Positions 1 through 6,540 of a DNA stretch of 6,540 nucleotides are shown here, piece by piece. The notes beneath the pieces were generated by a model that did not search any database, was not told where the DNA came from, and worked only from the letters and a program-made list of their open reading frames with translations. Every line of letters begins with the position of its first letter. The first letter of the stretch is position 1. The stretch comes from Chromatiales bacterium. GTDB lineage: Bacteria > Pseudomonadota > Gammaproteobacteria > Thiohalospirales > Thiohalospiraceae. Both the position numbers and the translations under genes were made by a program. Location of the stretch: assembly GCA_026984715.1 (NCBI GenBank), contig JALSRO010000467.1:1-6540 (forward strand). The letters run 5' to 3'.

Positions 1-863
1 TCGATTGCCATCGCGATATCGATGAGATCCCCCATAAGCCGGCCAAAAAGGTGGATTGTACCGCTGAGTGCCACCTGGAAGAACCCTCCAGCAAGCAGAA
101 TTTCAGTCACAAGCCGGTTGCCGAGATTCTCGCCAAAAGCGTACACAGCAAATATGACGAGAAAGGAAACCTGAAGAAACTGGCGGCGAAATATCCGGAC
201 GACTACCCAAGCTGCAAGAACTGTCATGAGCAGCCACTCTACCGGCCGCTCTCCTTCTTCAAGGGAGAGGCTGCGGGTATCTCCAAAAGAGGGCTGAGCC
301 GCTGCAAGAGCTGTCACACGAAAGGGGAGTTTGCAGAATCTTTCTATGCACATGTGACCTCTCGACTGCAGAAGATGCGGGAGCCGAAGGAGATCGTGGA
401 GATATGCGCCAACTGTCATGGGGACCCGGAGTTCCAACAGCGTCACGAACTGGACGCAGTGGTCGAATCCTATAAGGAGACTTTCCACGGCAAGGCGGTT
501 CACTTTGGCTCCGAAGAGACTCCGGACTGCATCGACTGTCATGTGGTGTCGGGGGAGAGTGTTCATCGTATCGAGGGGCAGGATTCTCCCACCTCGGCCA
601 TAGCAGAGGGGAACATTGCCAGAACCTGCAGAACCGCGGAGTGTCATGCCGATGCGGGAGAGAATATTGCGGGTTTTCAGGTTCATGTGACCTACGACAA
701 GGACAAATATCCGCTGCAGCATTATATGCTCAAGTTCTTTACTGCGCTGATGGCGGGAGTGCTCTACTTCTTTGTCGTGATTATCTTCCTGGAGTTGCTG
801 AGAAGACTGTTTCCCAACTTTTCCTTCACCAAATCATCCGGTGCGGATGAGCATGGACACTGA
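1..863 (+). CDS. Multiheme cytochrome c with C-terminal membrane anchor (5' partial)
   Basis: The reading frame is open from the window's left edge (first full codon at base 3), so the true start lies upstream; the GTG at 51 is an internal valine. The visible 286 residues carry four classical haem-attachment motifs: CKNCH (71-75), CKSCH (101-105), CANCH (135-139) and CIDCH (176-180). There are also an atypical CX3CH (19-24, CTAECH), a CX4CH (209-215, CRTAECH), and the tail of another motif (DCH) at the very edge. About seven c-type haems are therefore possible. Further histidines (for example 36, 48, 117, 148, 162, 167, 188, 228) could be distal ligands. One hydrophobic helix at about 240-264 is followed by a basic LLRRLF segment, which suggests a periplasmic haem domain anchored at its C-terminus. 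The cytochrome b gene starts 14 bases later, so the protein is probably the periplasmic partner of that subunit. The substrate is unknown. The class is secure, but no named family can be assigned. Confidence 0.9.
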   Translation, partial: DCHRDIDEIPHKPAKKVDCTAECHLEEPSSKQNFSHKPVAEILAKSVHSKYDEKGNLKKLAAKYPDDYPSCKNCHEQPLYRPLSFFKGEAAGISKRGLSRCKSCHTKGEFAESFYAHVTSRLQKMREPKEIVEICANCHGDPEFQQRHELDAVVESYKETFHGKAVHFGSEETPDCIDCHVVSGESVHRIEGQDSPTSAIAEGNIARTCRTAECHADAGENIAGFQVHVTYDKDKYPLQHYMLKFFTALMAGVLYFFVVIIFLELLRRLFPNFSFTKSSGADEHGH

Positions 864-865
864 GT

Positions 866-869
866 GAGG
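866..869 (+). promoter_or_regulatory. Ribosome binding site of the cytochrome b gene
   Basis: GAGG lies 8 bases before the ATG at 878, inside the 14-base gap after the upstream stop codon. A second purine patch, GGAG at 873-876, is too close to the ATG to be the main site. The placement supports the ATG at 878 as the start and translation from the same transcript as the upstream cytochrome. Confidence 0.55.
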
Positions 870-877
870 CGCGGAGC

Positions 878-1669
878 ATGAAATATCCAAAGATAGCCTA
901 TCGAAACGGCAAACGTTATTTTTACCGTTTTTCCCTGGTTCAGAGGATTCAACATATAATCCTGTTTTCCACGGTCATTACCCTCTCGCTTACCGGCTTT
1001 CCGCTCCGCTACTATGACAAACCCTGGGCGGAACCCCTGTACAACTTCATGGGCGGTATCGAGGTGGCTCCCTGGATACATCGCATTGCCGGTTCCATTC
1101 TGCTTGGGTTGTTCGTGTTTCATACCGGCTATTGGCTCTATCTGTTCTTCAAGAACCGCATCGGCCGTTTGAGGAGAGAGAATCGACTGACACTGCGAAA
1201 TGCCGTTCGGGAGTTCCTGTCCCAGGAGATGATTCCCAACGCCAAGGATGGCCGGGATCTGATCGACATGTTCAAATATCTGCTCTACTTCAGTAACCGG
1301 CCGCCACGTTATGATCGCATCTGCTGGAAGGAGAAATTCGACTACTTTGCTCCCTATTGGGGTATTCCCATTCTCGGGCCGGCGGGTGCTGCACTTTGGT
1401 TTCGGGATGAATTCACCCAATATTTTCCGGGTATCGTCCTGAATGCGTTCTACATCATGCACACCGATGAAGCCCTGCTGGCCGCACTGTTCCTGTTTTT
1501 TGTCCACTGGTACAACGTACACTACTCCCCCGAAAAGTTTCCCATGGGGACCGTTTTTCTGACCGGCTATCTTTCAGAATCGGATATGATCCACGAACAC
1601 TATGAAGAGTATGTCAGAACCATGAAGGAGCAGGGTCTCGAACATGAGATCAAACCCCAGGGTCACTGA
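878..1669 (+). CDS. Membrane cytochrome b subunit, FdnI/HydC-like (cytochrome b561 superfamily)
   Basis: This 263-residue integral membrane protein has four probable helices at about 22-42, 66-91, 157-175 and 186-211, with a charged loop of about 65 residues between helices 2 and 3. Histidines 26 (helix 1), 68 and 82 (helix 2), and 195 and 210 (helix 4) match the pattern in formate dehydrogenase gamma and hydrogenase cytochrome b subunits. There, histidines of helices 1, 2 and 4 hold two b haems across the membrane. Family knowledge gives the role: exchange of electrons between the quinone pool and a periplasmic partner. No dehydrogenase catalytic or iron-sulfur subunit is adjacent; both flanking genes encode membrane-anchored multihaem cytochromes c, so these are the likely partners. 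The C-terminal 50 residues are polar and acidic with several extra histidines. The start is fixed by a ribosome binding site at 866-869. The superfamily is confident, but a specific enzyme name is not justified. Confidence 0.87.
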   Translation: MKYPKIAYRNGKRYFYRFSLVQRIQHIILFSTVITLSLTGFPLRYYDKPWAEPLYNFMGGIEVAPWIHRIAGSILLGLFVFHTGYWLYLFFKNRIGRLRRENRLTLRNAVREFLSQEMIPNAKDGRDLIDMFKYLLYFSNRPPRYDRICWKEKFDYFAPYWGIPILGPAGAALWFRDEFTQYFPGIVLNAFYIMHTDEALLAALFLFFVHWYNVHYSPEKFPMGTVFLTGYLSESDMIHEHYEEYVRTMKEQGLEHEIKPQGH

Positions 1670-1675
1670 AAGGGT

Positions 1676-1679
1676 GGAG
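1676..1679 (+). promoter_or_regulatory. Ribosome binding site of the triheme cytochrome gene
   Basis: GGAG, within a GGGTGGAG purine run, ends 7 bases before the ATG at 1687 and sits in the 17-base gap after the cytochrome b stop codon. The good spacing supports this start and a continuous operon. Confidence 0.65.
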
Positions 1680-1686
1680 AATACGA

Positions 1687-2634
1687 ATGCTTGGTGCCAT
1701 TAGAAAAACCATATATATCATCTATACCATCGCCTTGATGGTGTTTACCGTCTGGTATGCCAATTTTATCTACCCGATTATCTTTGCCCATAGTGACACC
1801 AAACATGCCGAGCTTGTCGCCGAGCAGGACGAAGAGGGCAAAACCGAAGAGGAACGAATGTTCGAAAAGTTTCTCAGGGAACAGGGTGAAACCACAACCA
1901 CCGACTTGGGTTACATGGTTGTCAAGGAACAGTATGTGAAAGGGCATTTCCACCACGTTGGGATGACTATCGAGCCGGATACCAGCAACGTGTGTATCAA
2001 GTGCCATGGAGCGGTTCCCCATGACCGGGCCAAGTCGATTCGCGCCTTCCTCAACATGCACGCGTTCTTCCTCGCATGTGAGGTATGCCATATTCCTCCG
2101 AAGGAGGGGCAGCCCAAATGGGAATTCCGGTGGTATGACAAATCTACCGGGAATGCAATCGCCAATCCTCCCGGCCTGTTGACGCTGGAGATAGACAAGT
2201 ACGGAAACTACGGGGCCAAGATTGCGCCGGGAAGCATCAAAAACGGCGTATTCAGGTTTATCAATACTGCCAAGGAGAGGGAGTTTGTGGATGAGTATCT
2301 CAAGAAGAAGGATCTGCTTGGGGAGACAGAACAGTCCAAGATGAAGAAGGTGATTCATCGCAAGGTGGCGGAAGAGCCCCTCTTGTGTGAGAAGTGTCAT
2401 ACGGACGAAGGGGAGCCTTATCTTCCGTTTGCAAAACTGGGCTATCCTCCACGTCGGATTAGTGCGCTTACCAGCACCGAAGTGGTCGGAATGGTCAAGA
2501 AGTATAGAAAATTCTACATACCCAAATTTCTGCTTCAGGATGAGCCTTTCGGGAAGAACAGTGCTGGAGGCGGGGGGGTAAAGGAAGACGGAAAGGAAAA
2601 GGGAGCGGTCTCCGATCCGGGTGCACCATTGTAG
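1687..2634 (+). CDS. Membrane-anchored triheme cytochrome c
   Basis: This protein of 315 residues has one N-terminal hydrophobic helix (about 7-33) preceded by R6 and K7. The helix lacks an obvious signal-peptidase site and probably stays as an anchor, with the rest in the periplasm. Three classical haem motifs are visible: CIKCH (103-107), CEVCH (131-135) and CEKCH (234-238). Histidines 87, 89, 90, 112, 125 and 224 are candidate distal ligands. The first two motifs are close together with H112 and H125 between them, while the third is about 100 residues further on. The layout (single anchor, then few haems) recalls NapC/NirT quinol dehydrogenases, but the motif number and spacing do not fit that four-haem family. 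The C-terminal 25 residues are glycine- and lysine-rich and probably disordered. It is the last gene of the c-b-c operon and likely passes electrons to or from the cytochrome b. It has no recognised family name. Confidence 0.87.
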   Translation: MLGAIRKTIYIIYTIALMVFTVWYANFIYPIIFAHSDTKHAELVAEQDEEGKTEEERMFEKFLREQGETTTTDLGYMVVKEQYVKGHFHHVGMTIEPDTSNVCIKCHGAVPHDRAKSIRAFLNMHAFFLACEVCHIPPKEGQPKWEFRWYDKSTGNAIANPPGLLTLEIDKYGNYGAKIAPGSIKNGVFRFINTAKEREFVDEYLKKKDLLGETEQSKMKKVIHRKVAEEPLLCEKCHTDEGEPYLPFAKLGYPPRRISALTSTEVVGMVKKYRKFYIPKFLLQDEPFGKNSAGGGGVKEDGKEKGAVSDPGAPL

Positions 2635-2664
2635 CAGGAGGGATGGTTACTGCCCGGTGGGTAG

Positions 2665-4684
<2,020 letters not shown>

Positions 4685-6540
4685 ATGAGAAGCAATTGCG
4701 ATAGAACTGCGGCTACCCGGGATAGTGCGAAAAAGGGGCGAACAATTGTGAATGCGTTGAATAATATTGTGGTTGCGGGCGCTTTTCTGGCGCTGACGGC
4801 CACCGCTGGTTATGGGGGCCCACTCTCTGGCTCTTCCGCCAGAGAGATGCCATTCGAAGTACAGGCGGTGGACGGGATGACTCGGGTTGAGCGGAAGGGT
4901 CGTTTCAACTGGGGCAGGGAGATCCAGCTGCATGCTGCGCGCAATGAGACAGAGCCGTTTCAGATTGTGGTATCCGCCTACCGCAAGCCCTTACATATCG
5001 TGGAGATCGTGGTTACGCCGCTGACAGGTCCGGGGCGGGCTACTATCGACGGGGCTACCCTCTATCGCGAACACTACGTTCCGGTGACCAAACCGTCACC
5101 ACTGTCCCAGTACACCCCCCGGGAGTACGCCGATGCACTGATTCCGTTCAATAATCCCCGAACCCGGCGGCCGCTTGCGGGAGCGGTGTATGACGCTGTC
5201 CCGGTCACCGTGCCGAGGGGTGAGAACCAGCCGTTCTGGATCGAGATAAGGGTCCCAAGGGATACCCCCGCAGGTGACTATCGGGGTCGGGTGACCGTCG
5301 TTGCGGAAGGTGGGTTGCGTGCCTCGCTGCCATTGACGCTGACCGTATGGAATTTCACTCTCCCGGATGTCCCGGCGCTGGGTTCCGATTTTGGGTTGAA
5401 TGGGTTTCGGGTGGCCGAGATATATCATCTGAATCAGACGCGGGATGCACGCCGCCTCAATCCGCTGATCCGATCATACTATGATCTGCTGCTCGATCAT
5501 CTGCTCTCCCCTTCGGATCTGTTTGATACCAGTCCGGCGGCCGATCCGGTTACAGGAAGACCTGATTTCGACACCTTCTACCCAGGGCTGGGCACCGCTG
5601 CGCAGGGGCTGGATTACTACCTGAATCGCAAGCATGCCTCCAGTTACGGATATATATTCTGGGAACACTCCCCGTTCAGTGATCCGCTGCGAAAAGATCG
5701 CAGCCGCATGAAAAGGTTTCTCACCGGTTATGTCGGCTATCTGAAAAGGCATGGCTGGAGTGAGCGGGCGCACATGCCGTATGGTTTTCTGGATGAGCCG
5801 TCGAGCAAGGAGGCCTATGAAAAGATCAGATCCTGGGGACGGCTGTTCAACGAGGTGGAGAAGCAGACAGGAACGGCCGCCCCACTGATGATTACCGAGC
5901 AGCCGGAACCCGAAGAGAGCGAGTGGGGTTCGCTGGACGGGTATGTGGATATCTGGGTGCCGGAGTTCAACGCTGTCTGGCTTGACGAGTACCACGACCG
6001 GGGCGCCATCGAGAGGCAGCTGGCGGCGGGTAATCGGGTATGGGGTTACGCGGCACTTGCCTATGTTCCGACGGAGTGGCGATTTTCACATCCCTTTTCT
6101 ACAGTGTTGAAGGACTCCCATCCACCAAAGTGGTTGATTGACTATGCTCCAATGAACTATCGTATTCCAGCCTGGTTGAGTCCTCTCTACGGAATGACCG
6201 GGCTGCTCTATTGGGATACCATCTGGTGGGCCGACGGTGTCGATGTCTGGAAGGATGCCGGCACCTACCGGCATGAGGACAAAAACGATCCCGACAGTTG
6301 GGGTTTAATCCTCAATGGGGAGGGTTTCCTGATCTATCCGGGGTTTCGTGACCAGATTGGATTCGATGGCCCGGTACCCTCCATTCGGCTCAAATGGTTT
6401 CGCGAATCGGTGGAGGATTATGCCTATATCCAGCTGCTGCGCGATGCAGGGGAGTGGCAATTCGCCAAACAGCAGATCAACACCTTTGCGCGGGGAGTCG
6501 GTGACTGGAAGGATGACATCCGTGCGCTCTACCAGGCACG
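4685..6540 (+). CDS. Exported DUF4091 / GH123-like glycoside hydrolase family protein (3' partial)
   Basis: The open frame runs 618 codons to the right edge with no stop, so the C-terminus is missing. Residues 1-23 are basic, and a hydrophobic core at about 27-41 ends in ATA before G42, a plausible Sec signal-peptidase site; the protein is probably exported. Residues about 55-225 look like a beta-sandwich, with AARNETEPFQIVVSA (84-98) and a PAGDYRGRVTV strand (195-205). The middle part (about 235-500) is rich in aromatic residues and contains GFLDEP (367-372). Its adjacent D370-E371 resembles the Asp-Glu catalytic pair of GH123 beta-N-acetylgalactosaminidases. The end carries DUF4091 hallmarks: GLLYWDTIWW (506-515), GEGFLIYPG (545-553) and LKWFRESVEDYAYIQLL (569-585). 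The sugar substrate cannot be told. A GTG at 4748 with AAGGGG nine bases upstream is a credible alternative start, giving a shorter signal peptide. Confidence 0.82.
   Translation, partial: MRSNCDRTAATRDSAKKGRTIVNALNNIVVAGAFLALTATAGYGGPLSGSSAREMPFEVQAVDGMTRVERKGRFNWGREIQLHAARNETEPFQIVVSAYRKPLHIVEIVVTPLTGPGRATIDGATLYREHYVPVTKPSPLSQYTPREYADALIPFNNPRTRRPLAGAVYDAVPVTVPRGENQPFWIEIRVPRDTPAGDYRGRVTVVAEGGLRASLPLTLTVWNFTLPDVPALGSDFGLNGFRVAEIYHLNQTRDARRLNPLIRSYYDLLLDHLLSPSDLFDTSPAADPVTGRPDFDTFYPGLGTAAQGLDYYLNRKHASSYGYIFWEHSPFSDPLRKDRSRMKRFLTGYVGYLKRHGWSERAHMPYGFLDEPSSKEAYEKIRSWGRLFNEVEKQTGTAAPLMITEQPEPEESEWGSLDGYVDIWVPEFNAVWLDEYHDRGAIERQLAAGNRVWGYAALAYVPTEWRFSHPFSTVLKDSHPPKWLIDYAPMNYRIPAWLSPLYGMTGLLYWDTIWWADGVDVWKDAGTYRHEDKNDPDSWGLILNGEGFLIYPGFRDQIGFDGPVPSIRLKWFRESVEDYAYIQLLRDAGEWQFAKQQINTFARGVGDWKDDIRALYQA
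4733..4738 (+). promoter_or_regulatory. Candidate ribosome binding site for an internal GTG start
   Basis: AAGGGG lies 9 bases before the GTG at 4748. It is better spaced than the AGGA at 4669-4672, which sits 12 bases before the ATG at 4685. Starting at 4748 would give an N-terminus beginning MNALNNIVVAGAF, almost directly entering the hydrophobic signal core but with no basic residue in front. Starting at 4685 supplies several basic residues but an unusually long n-region. Which start is used remains open. Confidence 0.4.

Noticed and set aside
51..53. GTG as the start of the first cytochrome
   Set aside because: The frame is open to the window edge and codes upstream for DCH, the end of another haem motif. 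The GTG is therefore an internal valine codon.
764..1522. Open frame of 252 codons on the - strand opposite the cytochrome b gene
   Set aside because: The + strand encodes a well-supported membrane cytochrome over the same bases; the antisense product shows no family features.
878..1669. Naming the cytochrome b as a formate dehydrogenase gamma or hydrogenase subunit
   Set aside because: The fold and histidine pattern are shared by several families, and no formate dehydrogenase or hydrogenase genes are in view. Only the superfamily is supported.
1663..2400. Open frame of 245 codons on the - strand opposite the triheme cytochrome gene
   Set aside because: Shadow of a gene with three CX2CH motifs and a good ribosome binding site; nothing recognisable in the antisense product.
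5474..5995. Open frame of 173 codons on the - strand inside the DUF4091 gene
   Set aside because: The + strand frame is continuous for 618 codons and carries DUF4091 and Asp-Glu-Pro motifs, so the antisense frame is incidental.

Overview
The window looks like chromosomal DNA of a gammaproteobacterium, probably one with a respiratory lifestyle rich in c-type cytochromes. The adenylosuccinate lyase and the Maf-2/YceF protein are both close to their Escherichia coli counterparts along their whole length. The three cytochrome genes are more typical of sulfur- or metal-respiring and chemolithotrophic lineages. The assignment to Gammaproteobacteria is an inference from remembered family sequences, not from a search.

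Region 1 (1-2634, + strand) is a tight three-gene electron-transfer cluster. It holds a multiheme cytochrome c cut by the left edge of the window, with at least six complete haem-attachment motifs and a C-terminal membrane anchor. Next comes a four-helix membrane cytochrome b of the FdnI/HydC type, and then a triheme cytochrome c with an N-terminal membrane anchor. Gaps of 14 and 17 bases, each with a ribosome binding site, indicate one operon. No molybdopterin, iron-sulfur or hydrogenase subunit is visible, so the likely reading is a quinone-linked module passing electrons between the quinone pool and the periplasm through up to about ten c-type and two b-type haems. Its direction, partner and upstream genes are unknown.

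Region 2 (2665-4628, - strand) is a housekeeping pair converging on the cytochrome operon. purB (adenylosuccinate lyase) is followed by a maf/yceF-type nucleotide pyrophosphatase, and the two overlap by four bases (GTGA). Only 30 bases separate the ends of the two convergent operons, and a 12-base perfect palindrome lies across the maf stop codon.

Region 3 (4685-6540, + strand) starts a divergent gene 56 bases from purB and runs off the right edge. It encodes an exported protein with a beta-sandwich-like N-terminal part, a barrel-like region carrying an Asp-Glu-Pro motif, and a C-terminal DUF4091 domain, so it looks related to GH123 glycoside hydrolases. No functional link to the other two regions is evident.

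No tRNA, rRNA, CRISPR array, insertion sequence or long repeat was seen, and there is no gene-free stretch above 60 bases. The most interesting content is the cytochrome c-b-c module, including its atypical CX3CH and CX4CH haem motifs.
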